In this document: one piece after another, positions 30,464 through 39,976 of the stretch
Numbering within the stretch: the first letter of the stretch is position 1
Layout of the letters: each line of letters starts with the position of its first letter
NCBI RefSeq assembly: GCF_002101785.1
Contig: NZ_LQPJ01000112.1
Span: forward strand, 62,001 to 126,000
Length of the DNA stretch: 64,000 bases
Direction: 5' to 3'
Origin: Mycobacterium palustre
GTDB lineage: Bacteria > Actinomycetota > Actinomycetes > Mycobacteriales > Mycobacteriaceae
Notes under the pieces: generated by a model
Seen by the model: the letters and a program-made list of their open reading frames with translations, nothing else
What the model was told of the DNA's origin: nothing
Database searches by the model: none
Translations under genes and position numbers: made by a program

Positions 30464-31057
30464 TCATTCGCGTCGCGCCAGGCCGTGCAAAAGTGCGTCG
30501 ACCGCGTCGTAGATCAGCGTGTCGTCGAGCGGCTCGATCATCCTGTTGTTGCCCATCGTCGCGATGCCGTGCAGCGTGGCGAAAAGCACCGTCCCGATGC
30601 GCTCGGGATCCCCGGCGATCAGCTCACCGGTGGCTTGGCCGGTCTCGACGAGTCGCGCGACGGGCGCGAAGCTCGCGTCGCGGGTCCGTTTCAGCTCGTC
30701 GGGGGCGTCGGCCAAATACCTGCGTTGGGACATCAGGTCGACCAACGAGGGATGGCCGGTGGCGAAGCGAACGTAGGCCACCGCGACGTCGTTCACCATG
30801 GTGACGAAGTCACGGCCGTCGGGTTCGGCCGCCTGCGCCAAGGCGTGGCCGAGCCGCTCGAAACCGTCGGCCACCAGGGCGTCCAACAGCGCGGCCTTGT
30901 CCTCGAAATGCCGCCGCGGAGCGGCGTGACTCACGCCCACCGCGCGAGCCAGCTCCCGCAGCGACAGACCGTTGACGCCGGATACCCGCAGCGTGCGTTC
31001 CGCCTGCTCGAGCAGTGCCGCTCGCAGGGCGCCGTGGTGGTATCTGCCGTCGACCAT
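30464..31057 (-). CDS. TetR/AcrR-family transcriptional regulator
   Basis: A 197-residue repressor-type protein. The N-terminal HTH reads GVNGLSLRELARAVGVSHAA then PRRHFEDKAALLDALVADGF. The C-terminal ligand domain with DVAVAYVRFATGHPSLVDLM resembles the WHG/TetR_C_33 type. It is divergent from the molybdopterin oxidoreductase gene 101 bases away, with repeat elements in between overlapping that gene's promoter, so it very likely controls that operon and itself. Confidence 0.92.
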   Translation of the reverse strand: MVDGRYHHGALRAALLEQAERTLRVSGVNGLSLRELARAVGVSHAAPRRHFEDKAALLDALVADGFERLGHALAQAAEPDGRDFVTMVNDVAVAYVRFATGHPSLVDLMSQRRYLADAPDELKRTRDASFAPVARLVETGQATGELIAGDPERIGTVLFATLHGIATMGNNRMIEPLDDTLIYDAVDALLHGLARRE

Positions 31058-31074
31058 GCCCCGCAGACTACAGC

Positions 31075-31113
31075 AATGTTGTCATTGACATCATTGTTGT
31101 CTCTGGCTACATT
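31075..31113 (+). promoter_or_regulatory. sigma-A-type promoter with overlapping TetR operator candidate
   Basis: TTGACA at 31085-31090, a 17-base spacer and TACATT at 31108-31113 make a near-consensus housekeeping promoter 45 bases upstream of the Mo-oxidoreductase ATG. Overlapping it are a perfect inverted repeat TGTCA-T-TGACA (31080-31090) and a direct repeat AATGTTGTC / ATTGTTGTC (31075-31083, 31093-31101). A repressor bound there would block the -35 box. Binding by the adjacent TetR protein is inference. Confidence 0.7.
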
Positions 31114-31158
31114 CGGGGTTCGTGCCGGAGTGAGGCGGCTCACAATCGAGGAGACCCG

Positions 31159-33174
31159 ATGACGCGACAGGCCGCGACGCGGACGGTCCGAAGTTTCTGC
31201 CGGATCTGCACCTCGGTCTGCGGGATCCTGGTCGACGTCGACGGCGACACCGTGACCCGCGTGCGCGGCGACCGCGAGCATCCGCGGTCGAAGGGCTACA
31301 CCTGCCCGAAGGGCCGTGCGCTACCCAAGATGCACCACCACCCGGACCGGATCGAGCGGCCGATGATGAGGGTCGACGGGGACCTGGTGCCCGCGACCTG
31401 GCAGGAGTGCCTCGACGATCTGGGCGCCCGGCTCAACGGCATCATCGCCGACCACGGCCCGCAGTCGGTCGGGATCTTCTTCGGCAGCGGTCTTGGCATG
31501 GACGCCGCGGGCTACCGGACGGCGCAGGCCTTGCACGCCGCCCTGGGCACCCCCGCGAAATTCAGCCCGATGACCATCGACGGTACGGCCAAGGTGCTGG
31601 TCTCCGATCTGGTGGGCGGCTCGATAGCGCTGTCCGGGCGCCCCGATTACGACAACGCCGAGTTCGTCCTGCTGATCGGCACCAATCCCGTTGTGTCACA
31701 TGGTCACAACATCGCTATGCCCAACCCCAAGGGTTACCTGCGCGCGCTGACACAGCGGGCGGCGCTGTGGGTGATCGACCCCCGTCACACGGAGACCGCG
31801 CGGCTGGCCACCGGCCACCTTGCGCCGCGGCCGGGCACCGACTACGCCGTGCTGGCGTTCCTGGTTCGTGAATTGCTTTGCCAGGGAGCCGATTTCGACT
31901 TTCTCGCGCAGCACACCACCGGCTCCGACGCGCTGGCCGAAGCGGTCACGCCGTTCACGCTCGACCACACCGCGCGGATCACCGACGTCCCCGAAGCGGG
32001 GCTGACGCGGCTTCTGGCGGCGGTGCGACGCGCCGGGCGAGTGGCGGTGGAAACCGGAACGGGCGTGACCATGTCGGCCGGCGCCAACGTCACCCAATGG
32101 CTGTCCTGGGCGCTGATGGCGGTGACGGGGTCGCTGAACCGGCCCGGTGGCTACTGGTTCCACCCGGGTTACTGGTATCAGCTCGAAACGTTCGAACTGC
32201 CGGTGTCGCCGGCCGAGGGCTCGTTCGGGCCGGGGCCACGCAGCCGACCCGAAACGCGCTCGATGCTCGACGAATGGCCCTGCGCGGCGTTGGCCGACGA
32301 GATCGATGCCGGCAACATCCGGGCCCTGCTGAACCTGGGTGGCAGCCTGATCACCGGTTTCCCCGACGCCGACGTTTTGGTGCCGGCGCTGCGGAAGCTC
32401 GAGGTCCTGGCGACCGTCGAGATCATCGGCAATGAGACGACCCTGCTGTCCACCCACGTGCTGCCCACCAAAGACCAGCTGGAGCGCGCGGACGTGACGC
32501 TGTGGGATGTGCTGTTGACGCAGGTCGCCGCGCAGTACACGCCCGCCGTCGTGGCCCCGGTCGGCGATCGCCGGTCGGCCTGGTGGGTCCTCGCCGAATT
32601 GGGGCGACGGTTGGGCTACCAGCTCGCGGAGACCACCGGCGAGCAGGCCGGCGACGACGCGATGCTGGCGGCGGTTGCCGCGGGCGCACGGGCACCGCTG
32701 CGGCGGCTCGTCGAGGAGGGTTGCGCGGAGGAAAGCCACCAGCTGCCGGCGCCGTGGGTCGACAGGCACGTCGAGCGGCTCGGCGGGTGGCGGCTGGCTC
32801 CCCGGTTGCTGGTCGAGCAGCTGGCGACGCTCCCCGAGCCGGCCCCGCTGGTGCTGGTACCGCGGCGGCAGCGCAGCCAGTTGAACTCGCAGCTGGAATA
32901 CCTGGGCGAGCCCGCCGAGATCCTGATTCACCCCGACGACGCCGCGGCGGCCGGCGTCCTCGATGCCCAGGCGGTGATCGTTTGCAGCGCCAACGGTGAG
33001 CTCACCGGGGTCGCCAGGCTCGACGCGTCAATCCGCCGCGGAGCGGTGTCGATACCCCATGGACACTCCGCAGCCGCCAACGTCAACCGGCTCACCAGTA
33101 AGGACGACCTCGATTCCATCACCGGGATGACCCGCTACTCCGGCGTTCCGATCACCGTGGGCCCCGCGTCATGA
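31159..33174 (+). CDS. molybdopterin-dependent oxidoreductase with one [4Fe-4S] cluster
   Basis: A 671-residue DMSO-reductase-superfamily enzyme carrying bis-MGD. The cluster ligands are Cys14, 17, 21 and 49 (FCRICTSVCG ... YTCPKGRAL). The molybdopterin domains include LGMDAAGYRTAQALHAALGT, LIGTNPVVSHGHNIAMPNPK and LNLGGSLITGFPDADVL. The C-terminal cap has QLNSQLEYLG and SIPHGHSAAANVN. It has no twin-arginine signal, so it is cytoplasmic. Size and cluster fit formate-dehydrogenase-like or assimilatory-type enzymes, but the substrate is unknown. ATG 31159 follows GAGGAG. It overlaps the next gene by 4 bases. Confidence 0.9.
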   Translation: MTRQAATRTVRSFCRICTSVCGILVDVDGDTVTRVRGDREHPRSKGYTCPKGRALPKMHHHPDRIERPMMRVDGDLVPATWQECLDDLGARLNGIIADHGPQSVGIFFGSGLGMDAAGYRTAQALHAALGTPAKFSPMTIDGTAKVLVSDLVGGSIALSGRPDYDNAEFVLLIGTNPVVSHGHNIAMPNPKGYLRALTQRAALWVIDPRHTETARLATGHLAPRPGTDYAVLAFLVRELLCQGADFDFLAQHTTGSDALAEAVTPFTLDHTARITDVPEAGLTRLLAAVRRAGRVAVETGTGVTMSAGANVTQWLSWALMAVTGSLNRPGGYWFHPGYWYQLETFELPVSPAEGSFGPGPRSRPETRSMLDEWPCAALADEIDAGNIRALLNLGGSLITGFPDADVLVPALRKLEVLATVEIIGNETTLLSTHVLPTKDQLERADVTLWDVLLTQVAAQYTPAVVAPVGDRRSAWWVLAELGRRLGYQLAETTGEQAGDDAMLAAVAAGARAPLRRLVEEGCAEESHQLPAPWVDRHVERLGGWRLAPRLLVEQLATLPEPAPLVLVPRRQRSQLNSQLEYLGEPAEILIHPDDAAAAGVLDAQAVIVCSANGELTGVARLDASIRRGAVSIPHGHSAAANVNRLTSKDDLDSITGMTRYSGVPITVGPAS

Positions 33175-34268
33175 CACCGCCCGAGATGCAGCCGGACCCG
33201 TTAGTGCCCAACGGTTTTCGCTCAGAGCGCGAGGCGTATCGCGTCGTCCAGTGGGCCACCGGCACCATCGGCCGCCGCGCTCTGCGGGGCATCATCGAAC
33301 ACCCGGGTCTGAGGCTGGTCGGCGTGCACGTGTACGCCCAAGACAAAATCGGCCGCGACGCGGGCGAGCTGTGTGGGCTCCAGGGCGCCGGGGCCACGGG
33401 TGTCACCGCGACGGCGACCCTGGACGAGATCGTGGCGCTCGGCGCCGACTGCGTGCTGTACATGCCCCGCATCCCCGACATCGACGCGCTGTGCCGCCTG
33501 CTGTCGGCGGGCGCCAACGTCATCACCACCTGCGGGCAATTCCACCATCCGCCGAGCATGGACCGCGATCTGCGGGCGCGGATCGAGGCGGCCTGCGCCG
33601 CGGGTGGCACGTCGATACACAGCACGGGCAGCAGCCCGGGATTCATCTCCGAAGCCATGCCACTGGTCGTGCTGTCCTTGCAACGGCAGCTCCGCAGCCT
33701 GACCATCGACGAGTACGCGGACATGTCGCGCCGCGATTCGCCGGAATTGATGTTCGACCTGATGGGTTTCGGCCGCCCGCCGGCGCCGTTCGAAGAGTTC
33801 CGCGCCGACTACCTGCGGTCGAGTTTCGGGCCCTCGCTGCAGTTGCTCGCGGACGCCGTCCGCCTACCCCTGGACTCCGTGCGGGCCAGCGGGGAGCTCG
33901 CCACCACCGCCAAGACGGTGCGGATCGCCGCGGGCACGTTGGAGGCGGGCACTGTCGCGGCGCAGCGCATCACGGTGGCCGGCATCCGCGACGGCCGACC
34001 TTTGCTGCAATTCCGCGCCACCTGGTACTGCGCCCGCGACCTCGAGCCCGACTGGGACGTCGCCGCCACCGGCTGGCATGTCGTGGTCGACGGTGACGCG
34101 CCCCTGGACATCGCCATGCGGATGCCGGTGCCCCTGGACCGGATGGCCGAGGTCTCGCCGGCCTACACCGCCAATCGCGCCGTCAATCTGGTGCCCGCCG
34201 TCTGCGCGGCCGCACCGGGCATCCGCTCGACCATCGACCTGCCGCAGGTCCCGGCGGCGCTGGGCTGA
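33171..34268 (+). CDS. NAD(P)-binding DapB-like (amine/acid dehydrogenase-type) protein
   Basis: A 365-residue protein with an N-terminal Rossmann fold, YRVVQWATGTIGRRALRGII, of the dihydrodipicolinate-reductase-like kind. ALGADCVLYMPRIPDID and GANVITTCGQFHH follow, and a GSSPGFISEAMPLVV loop. Mycobacteria have many such proteins, annotated as NAD(P)H-dependent amine dehydrogenases, with unknown substrates. The ATG overlaps the stop of the molybdopterin enzyme, so the two are one operon and likely act on the same metabolite. Confidence 0.82.
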   Translation: MTPPEMQPDPLVPNGFRSEREAYRVVQWATGTIGRRALRGIIEHPGLRLVGVHVYAQDKIGRDAGELCGLQGAGATGVTATATLDEIVALGADCVLYMPRIPDIDALCRLLSAGANVITTCGQFHHPPSMDRDLRARIEAACAAGGTSIHSTGSSPGFISEAMPLVVLSLQRQLRSLTIDEYADMSRRDSPELMFDLMGFGRPPAPFEEFRADYLRSSFGPSLQLLADAVRLPLDSVRASGELATTAKTVRIAAGTLEAGTVAAQRITVAGIRDGRPLLQFRATWYCARDLEPDWDVAATGWHVVVDGDAPLDIAMRMPVPLDRMAEVSPAYTANRAVNLVPAVCAAAPGIRSTIDLPQVPAALG

Positions 34269-34301
34269 CGGGCCGGGCCGCAAGACGACCTCCCTGGTTT
34301 G

Positions 34302-34315
34302 TTACCGGCCGGTAA
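34302..34315. promoter_or_regulatory. 14-base palindrome upstream of choD
   Basis: TTACCGGCCGGTAA is a perfect palindrome ending 15 bases before the choD GTG. CATACT (34319-34324) after it could be the -10 of a leaderless choD transcript, so the palindrome would occupy the spacer/-35 side. The form is typical of TetR- or GntR-type operators; the regulator is not identifiable from this window. Confidence 0.6.
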
Positions 34316-34330
34316 GGCCATACTGGTGCG

Positions 34331-36076
34331 GTGAAGCCTGATTACGACGTCCTGATCATCGGTTCGGGATTCGGGGGGAGCGTCAGCGCGCTGCGGCTGA
34401 CGGAAAAGGGCTACCGCGTGGGCGTGCTGGAGGCCGGACGGCGCTTCGCCGACGAGGAGTTCGCCGAAACCTCCTGGGACCTGCGCAAGTTTCTGTGGGC
34501 GCCCAAGCTGGGTTGCTACGGCATCCAGCGGATCCATCCCCTGAAAAACGTGATGATCCTGGCCGGCGCCGGGGTGGGCGGCGGCTCGCTCAACTACGCC
34601 AACACGCTCTACGTGCCGCCGGAGCCGTTCTTCAAAGACCGGCAGTGGTCGCACATCACCGACTGGCGCGACGAGCTGATGCAGCACTACGAGCAGGCGC
34701 AGCGGATGCTCGGCGTGGTGGAGAACCCGACGTTCACCGACGCCGACCGCGTCGTCAAGGAAGTCGCCGACGAGATGGGGTTCGGCGACACGTTCGTGCC
34801 GACCCCGGTCGGGGTGTTCTTCGGCCCCGACGGCACCAAGGCGCCCGGAAAGACCGTGCCCGACCCCTACTTCGGCGGCGCGGGCCCGGCCCGCACCGGC
34901 TGCCTGGAGTGCGGCTGCTGCATGACGGGCTGTCGCTACGGGGCCAAGAACACGCTGGTGAAGAACTACCTGGGGCTCGCGGAATCGGCTGGCGCACAAG
35001 TTCATCCGATGACGACGGTGAAGAGCTTCGAGCAGCGCCCCGACGGCCTGTGGGAGGTTCGCACGGTCCGCACCGGCAGCTGGCTGCGCCGCGACCGGCG
35101 GGCCTTCACCGCCGAATACCTGATCCTGGCCGCGGGCACCTGGGGGACCCAGCACCTGCTGTTCAACATGCGCGACAAGGGCAAGCTGCCCCGGCTGTCC
35201 AAGCGCCTGGGAATGCTGACCCGCACCAACTCCGAATCGATCGTGGGCGCCGGGCGGCTCGAGGTGACGCCGGACCTCGACCTGACCCACGGCGTGGCCA
35301 TCACGTCGTCGGTCCATCCGACGTCCGACACGCACATCGAGCCGGTCCGATACGGCAAGGGCTCCAACGCCATGGGGCTGTTGCAGACGCTGATGACCGA
35401 CGGCGCGGACCCGGAGGGCCCCCCGGGCAGCGCGGTGCCGCGCTGGAAGCAGCTGCTGGATCAGGCGCGGGCGGACCCGCGGCGCATGATGCGGTTGCTC
35501 AACGTCAGCCAGTGGAGCGAGCGCACCCTGATCGCGCTGGTGATGCAGCACCTGGACAACTCGATCACCACCTACACCAAGCGCGGCAAGCTCGGAATCC
35601 GTTGGTATTCCAGCAGGCAGGGCCACGGCCAGCCGAACCCCTCGTGGATCCCGATCGGCAACGAGGTGACCCGCCGCATCGCCGACAAGATCGACGGCGT
35701 GGCCGGCGGCACCTGGGGGGAGCTGTTCAACATCCCGCTGACGGCCCACTTCCTGGGCGGCGCGGTGATCGGCGACAGCCCCGAGACCGGCGTCATCGAC
35801 CCGTACCACCGGGTGTATGGCTACCCGTCGATGTACGTCGTGGACGGCGCGGCGATCTCGGCGAACCTGGGCGTCAACCCGTCGCTGTCGATCACCGCGC
35901 AGGCCGAGCGGGCCGCGTCGCTGTGGCCGAACAAGGGCGAGAACGACGTGCGGCCCCTGCAGGGAGACACCTACCGGCGCCTGGACCCGATCGCGCCCGA
36001 GCACCCGGTGGTGCCCGGGCACGCCCCGGGTGCGCTGCGCCGGCTGCCGATCAACCCGGTCAGCACCGCGGGCTAG
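34331..36076 (+). CDS. choD: GMC-family cholesterol oxidase-like flavoprotein
   Basis: A 581-residue FAD enzyme named cholesterol oxidase (ChoD) in M. tuberculosis. The dinucleotide fold is [21 protein letters not shown] cysteine-rich insertion, [20 protein letters not shown], is characteristic of this branch and looks like a metal site. The GMC C-terminus includes [20 protein letters not shown] and [21 protein letters not shown] with the conserved His and Asn. No signal peptide is seen. Whether it truly oxidises cholesterol in mycobacteria is debated. Its TAG shares four bases (CTAG) with the stop of the convergent sulfatase gene. Confidence 0.93.
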   Translation: MKPDYDVLIIGSGFGGSVSALRLTEKGYRVGVLEAGRRFADEEFAETSWDLRKFLWAPKLGCYGIQRIHPLKNVMILAGAGVGGGSLNYANTLYVPPEPFFKDRQWSHITDWRDELMQHYEQAQRMLGVVENPTFTDADRVVKEVADEMGFGDTFVPTPVGVFFGPDGTKAPGKTVPDPYFGGAGPARTGCLECGCCMTGCRYGAKNTLVKNYLGLAESAGAQVHPMTTVKSFEQRPDGLWEVRTVRTGSWLRRDRRAFTAEYLILAAGTWGTQHLLFNMRDKGKLPRLSKRLGMLTRTNSESIVGAGRLEVTPDLDLTHGVAITSSVHPTSDTHIEPVRYGKGSNAMGLLQTLMTDGADPEGPPGSAVPRWKQLLDQARADPRRMMRLLNVSQWSERTLIALVMQHLDNSITTYTKRGKLGIRWYSSRQGHGQPNPSWIPIGNEVTRRIADKIDGVAGGTWGELFNIPLTAHFLGGAVIGDSPETGVIDPYHRVYGYPSMYVVDGAAISANLGVNPSLSITAQAERAASLWPNKGENDVRPLQGDTYRRLDPIAPEHPVVPGHAPGALRRLPINPVSTAG

Positions 36077-36966
36077 CCGGCGATGGCGCGCAGCTCGGCG
36101 CCGCTGACCACGCGGCTGCGCCGGCCGTGCACGTCGACGGGCACGTCGCCCATCAGGGTGACCCGATGCATGAGCCGGTGCTGGCCGTCGTAGTCGTCGA
36201 TCGCCCGGTGCTGGGTCGCCCGGTTGTCCCAGATGGCGACGTCTCCGTACGCCCAGCTCCAGCGAATCGTGTTCTCGGGCTGGGTGATTCGTCGTTGCAG
36301 CAGTTCGAATAGCGCCGTCGACTCGTAGCTGTCCAGGCCGACGAAGCCGCGCACGAAGTCTCCCAGCAAAAGCGTCCGCTCGCCGGTCTCGGGGTGCACG
36401 CGCACGACCGGGTGTTCGGTCTGGAAGTCCGGCTTTTCGAACGCCTGCCGGAACGCCCGCTGCGCGTCGGTCAGCGCCTCGTTCGCGACATAGTCGTAGC
36501 GGTTGGTGTGCAGCGCCCACAAATCCTCGACGAGACGCTTGAGCGGTTCGGGCAGCGCGTCGTAGGCCGCCGCGGTGGACGCCCACAGCGTCGACCCGCC
36601 GTAGCTGGGCAGCGTGACCGCGCGCAGGATCGACGCCGCGGGGTAGTTGGCGGCGAACGTGACGTCGGTGTGCCAGCGGGTGGCCTTGCCGTACTCGGAG
36701 TTGATCGGCGTGATGATCGGCGCGTTGTCGGCGGCCAGCACCGAGGCGGCCGGGTGACCGATCGGGGTGCCCAGCAGGCGCGCGAACGCCAGCTGCTGCT
36801 GGTCGTCGAGGTGGTCCTGGCCGCGGAAGAAGATCACCTTGTGCGTCAACAAGGCCCGCCGGATTTCCCCGACGCTGCCGTCGTCCAGGTCGCCGCCCAG
36901 GCGGACGCCGTCGAGTCGGGCGCCGATGCGGCTGCCCAGCTTGGTGACGGTGATCGAGTGGCCCAT
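36073..36966 (-). CDS. atsK: Fe(II)/2-oxoglutarate-dependent alkyl sulfatase (AtsK/Rv3406 type)
   Basis: A 297-residue TauD/TfdA-family dioxygenase that releases sulfate from alkyl sulfate esters to give an aldehyde. The iron triad is His99 and Asp101 (RWHTDVTF) and about His253 ([11 protein letters not shown]), with a 2OG-binding arginine just after (QHRLMHR). In M. tuberculosis Rv3406 gives resistance to some DprE1 inhibitors by oxidising them. It is divergent from a TetR gene 58 bases away, with two identical-armed operators between. Confidence 0.93.
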   Translation of the reverse strand: MGHSITVTKLGSRIGARLDGVRLGGDLDDGSVGEIRRALLTHKVIFFRGQDHLDDQQQLAFARLLGTPIGHPAASVLAADNAPIITPINSEYGKATRWHTDVTFAANYPAASILRAVTLPSYGGSTLWASTAAAYDALPEPLKRLVEDLWALHTNRYDYVANEALTDAQRAFRQAFEKPDFQTEHPVVRVHPETGERTLLLGDFVRGFVGLDSYESTALFELLQRRITQPENTIRWSWAYGDVAIWDNRATQHRAIDDYDGQHRLMHRVTLMGDVPVDVHGRRSRVVSGAELRAIAG

Positions 36967-36989
36967 TTTCGTCCTCTTCGACTCGTAGC

Positions 36990-37007
36990 TGTAGTCAACT
37001 GACTACA
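36990..37007. promoter_or_regulatory. TetR operator, copy 1
   Basis: A perfect inverted repeat TGTAGTCA-AC-TGACTACA in the region between the sulfatase and TetR genes. Its arms are identical to those of the second site, whose centre is 26 bases away. It lies 24 bases upstream of the sulfatase start, well placed to block that gene. Confidence 0.88.
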
Positions 37008-37015
37008 TGCGCTAG

Positions 37016-37033
37016 TGTAGTCATATGACTACA
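37016..37033. promoter_or_regulatory. TetR operator, copy 2 (spans the TetR start codon)
   Basis: A fully palindromic TGTAGTCATATGACTACA. The ATG of the TetR gene (37025-37027) lies inside it, so the start codon and codons 2-3 are part of the operator. Together with copy 1 it forms a two-site operator suitable for autoregulation and for repression of the divergent sulfatase. Confidence 0.88.
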
Positions 37034-37603
37034 GGTTCGGCAAGGGCCGGCCGGAAAAACCCCACGGGGCGCGAGCAGGTGGCGCCCGCCATCCTGGAGG
37101 CGGCCACCGACCTGTTCGCCGAACGGGGTCCGGCCGCGACCTCGATCCGCGACATCGCCGCGCGGTCAAATGTCAACCACGGCTTGGTGTTTCGTCACTT
37201 CGGCACGAAGGACCAGCTGGTCGGCGCGGTGCTGGATCACCTGGGCGCCACCACCACCGAGCTGCTACAGGCAGACCCGTCGTCCGCCGAGGCCGAACGG
37301 GCGATGGACCGCCACCTGCGCGTCATGGCCCGCACCCTGCTCGACGGCTATCCCGCCGGCAAGCTGCAGACGCGGTTCCCCGGCGCCTCCCAACTGCTCG
37401 AGCGCATCCGCCCGGCTTACGGTCCGGGCCGCGAGGGGGACCGCGGCGCGCGCCTGGCCGTGGCGAATGCCTTTGCGCTGCAGTTCGGTTGGCGGCTGTT
37501 CGCGCCGTTCCTGCGGTCGGCGACCGGGCTCGACGACATGACCGACGACGAGCTGCGCAAGGCTGTCGTCGACGAGATGGCCCGGATCATCGAACCTCAC
37601 TGA
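37025..37603 (+). CDS. TetR repressor of the divergent sulfatase (Rv3405c-like)
   Basis: A 192-residue TetR-family regulator. The HTH is AATSIRDIAARSNVNHGLVF then RHFGTKDQLVGAVLDHLG. Its M. tuberculosis counterpart Rv3405c represses Rv3406, and the conserved divergent layout plus the paired 18-base palindromes here support the same circuit. The C-terminal domain (ANAFALQFGWRLFAPFLRSA) would bind the ligand, perhaps a sulfated or oxidised lipid; that is inference. The stop overlaps the convergent GH65 gene by 7 bases. Confidence 0.92.
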   Translation: MTTGSARAGRKNPTGREQVAPAILEAATDLFAERGPAATSIRDIAARSNVNHGLVFRHFGTKDQLVGAVLDHLGATTTELLQADPSSAEAERAMDRHLRVMARTLLDGYPAGKLQTRFPGASQLLERIRPAYGPGREGDRGARLAVANAFALQFGWRLFAPFLRSATGLDDMTDDELRKAVVDEMARIIEPH

Positions 37604-39963
37604 GTGCGCGCCAGGGCGCGCCGGCGCAGCGGCTCGCGTCCCGGCGGCTGCTGCGGGGTCGGCAGCAGCGGCTTGCGCGCGTGCAGCGCGATCGTCGCCG
37701 GGGACTCGGTGGTCAGCGTGATCTCCTGACCGGCGTGCCGCAGGCACAGCTCGGAACCGGGCCCGTCGTCGACCGTGTAGGTGACCTCGGAGTGGTTGAC
37801 GTCCACGGTCAGCCGGAAGTCGCGCCACCGCAACCGAAACCGCAGGCGCGAGATGCCGTCGGGCAGTTGGGGGTCCAGCGACAGGATGCCCTCGTCGTCG
37901 CGCAGCCCGCCGAACCCCACGACCAGCGCCATCCAGGCGCCGGCCAGCGAGGCCATGTGCAGCCCGTCCCGGGTGTTGTGGTGCAAATCGCGGAGGTCGA
38001 TCAACCCCGCCTCGTACGCGTAGTCGTGGGCCAGCTCCATGTGCCCGACCTCGGCGCACATCACCGCCTGGGTGCAGGCCGACAGCGACGAGTCGCGCAC
38101 CATGCGCCGCTCGTAGTAGTCGACGTTGCGCGCCTTCTGCTCGGGCGTGAACGCGTGGCTCTGCCACTGCATGGCCAGCACCAGGTCGGCCTGCTTGATC
38201 ACCTGGGCGGGGTAGAGCCGCACGTAGGCGTAGTGCAGCAGCAGCGGGTAGCTGGAGTTTTTCTCGAAGTCCCACTCCGCGCGGGTGGTGAAGCCCTCGC
38301 ACTGTTGGTGGACGCCCAGCTCGGCGTCGTAGGGGATGTTGACGCGGCTGGCGGCGTCGCGCCAGGAGGCGGCCTCCTCGGTGGTGACGCCGAGCTCCTC
38401 GGCCTCGTCCGGGTGGCGGTTGCAGGCTTCGGCTGCGGTGACCAGGTTGTGGGCCGCCATCAGGTTGGTGTAGACGTTGTCGCGCACGATCGCGGTGTAC
38501 TCGTCGGGGCCGGTGACCCCGTCGAGGTGCCACACGCCGTGGCGGTCGTGGTGCCCGATCGACATCCACAGCCGGGCCGTCTCGACCAGCACCTTCAGGC
38601 CGCACTCCTTTTCCAGGTCGTGGTCGCCGGTCACCACGCGGTACCGCTCGAAGGCCATCGCGATGTCGGCGTTGACGTGCCAGGCCGCCGTGCCGGCGGG
38701 CCAGTACGCCGAGCACTCCTGGCCGCGGATGGTCCGCCACGGAAAGCTGGCCCCGGCCAGGCCGAGTTCGGCCGCCCGCTCCTTGGCCAAATCCATCGTC
38801 GACGCCCGCCACCGCAGCGCGTCGGCGACGGCATGGGGTGCGGTGTAGCTGAGCACCGGCAACACGTAGGCCTCGGTGTCCCAGAAGGCGTGGCCGTCGT
38901 AGCCCGTTCCGGTGAGGCCCTTGGCGGGGATCGCGCGCCGTTCGGCGCGCGCGCTGGCCTGCAGCAGGTGAAACATCCCGAACCGGACCGCCTGCTGCGA
39001 CTCCGGGTCGCCCTCGACCTCGACGTCGGCGTTCTCCCAGAAGTCGTCGAGGTAGGCGCGCTGCGCGTCGACCAGCCCCTGCCAGCCGGTGTAGCGGGCG
39101 CTGTGGATCGCCGCGGCGGCCTGGTCGCGCAGCGCCGGGCGCGAGCGCATGCTCGACCAGCCGTAGGCCAAATACTTGACGATGCGCAGCTTCTGGCCCG
39201 CGCGCAGCCCGCAGATCACCGTCGTCCGGGCCAGGTCCGGGCGGGCGTCGGTGCTGAACTCGACGCGCCCGGGCACGTCGATCTCGTGGTCCATCGCGGC
39301 GGACATCATCAGCGCGCTGGCCCGGGTCCGGTGCATGAGCAGCGCTCCGGTTTCGGTGCTTTCGTGGTCGACGGCCTCCAGGGGGTTTTCCAGGATGGCC
39401 GACACCCGCGGGTCGTCGGAGGTCTGCGGCTGGTCCTCGTTGGCGACGAGCTCGGACTGCACGGTCACGCGGACGAACTGTTCGACGGCCTCGACGACGT
39501 ACTCGATCGCGGCGACGCCGCGCTGGGCCAGCGACACCAGCCGGGTGGACACCACCTTGACCTGCTTGCCGTTGGGCGAGGACCAGTGCGCGCGGCGGGT
39601 CAGCGTCCCGGCGCGCAGGTCCAGGACGCGCTCGTGGGAGAGCAGCTCGCCGTAGCGGACGTCGAACGGCTCGTCCTCCACCAGCAGCCGGATGATCTTG
39701 CCGTTGGTGACGTCGACGATCGTCTGGCCGGCCTCGGGGTAGCCGTATCCCGCCTCGGCGTAGGGCAGCGGCCGGATCTCGTAGAACGAGTTCAGGTAGG
39801 TGCCGGGCAGGCCGTGCGGTTCGCCCTCGTCGAGGTTGCCGCGCAACCCGATGTGCCCGTTGGACAGGGCGAACAGCGATTCCGACTGGGCCAGCAGGTT
39901 CAAGTCGAGCCGGGTCTCGCGGACCTGCCACGGTTCGACGGGAAAGGCTTCTTCAGTAATCAT
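37597..39963 (-). CDS. glycoside hydrolase family 65 protein (disaccharide phosphorylase type)
   Basis: A 788-residue GH65 enzyme, the maltose/trehalose/kojibiose phosphorylase family, which cleaves alpha-glucobioses with phosphate to beta-glucose-1-phosphate. The N-terminal beta-sandwich includes NGHIGLRGNLDEGEPHGLPG then TYLNSFYE. The (alpha/alpha)6 barrel has GHAFWDTEAYVLPVL and the catalytic Glu in GVTGPDEYTAI (about residue 487). Phosphate-binding HMASLAGAWMALVVGFGG follows. The preceding gene is a beta-phosphoglucomutase, the classic partner that feeds beta-Glc-1-P into glycolysis. Corresponds to Rv3401. The exact disaccharide is not determinable here. Confidence 0.92.
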   Translation of the reverse strand: MITEEAFPVEPWQVRETRLDLNLLAQSESLFALSNGHIGLRGNLDEGEPHGLPGTYLNSFYEIRPLPYAEAGYGYPEAGQTIVDVTNGKIIRLLVEDEPFDVRYGELLSHERVLDLRAGTLTRRAHWSSPNGKQVKVVSTRLVSLAQRGVAAIEYVVEAVEQFVRVTVQSELVANEDQPQTSDDPRVSAILENPLEAVDHESTETGALLMHRTRASALMMSAAMDHEIDVPGRVEFSTDARPDLARTTVICGLRAGQKLRIVKYLAYGWSSMRSRPALRDQAAAAIHSARYTGWQGLVDAQRAYLDDFWENADVEVEGDPESQQAVRFGMFHLLQASARAERRAIPAKGLTGTGYDGHAFWDTEAYVLPVLSYTAPHAVADALRWRASTMDLAKERAAELGLAGASFPWRTIRGQECSAYWPAGTAAWHVNADIAMAFERYRVVTGDHDLEKECGLKVLVETARLWMSIGHHDRHGVWHLDGVTGPDEYTAIVRDNVYTNLMAAHNLVTAAEACNRHPDEAEELGVTTEEAASWRDAASRVNIPYDAELGVHQQCEGFTTRAEWDFEKNSSYPLLLHYAYVRLYPAQVIKQADLVLAMQWQSHAFTPEQKARNVDYYERRMVRDSSLSACTQAVMCAEVGHMELAHDYAYEAGLIDLRDLHHNTRDGLHMASLAGAWMALVVGFGGLRDDEGILSLDPQLPDGISRLRFRLRWRDFRLTVDVNHSEVTYTVDDGPGSELCLRHAGQEITLTTESPATIALHARKPLLPTPQQPPGREPLRRRALARTQ

Positions 39964-39976
39964 CGGGGAGCATGCC

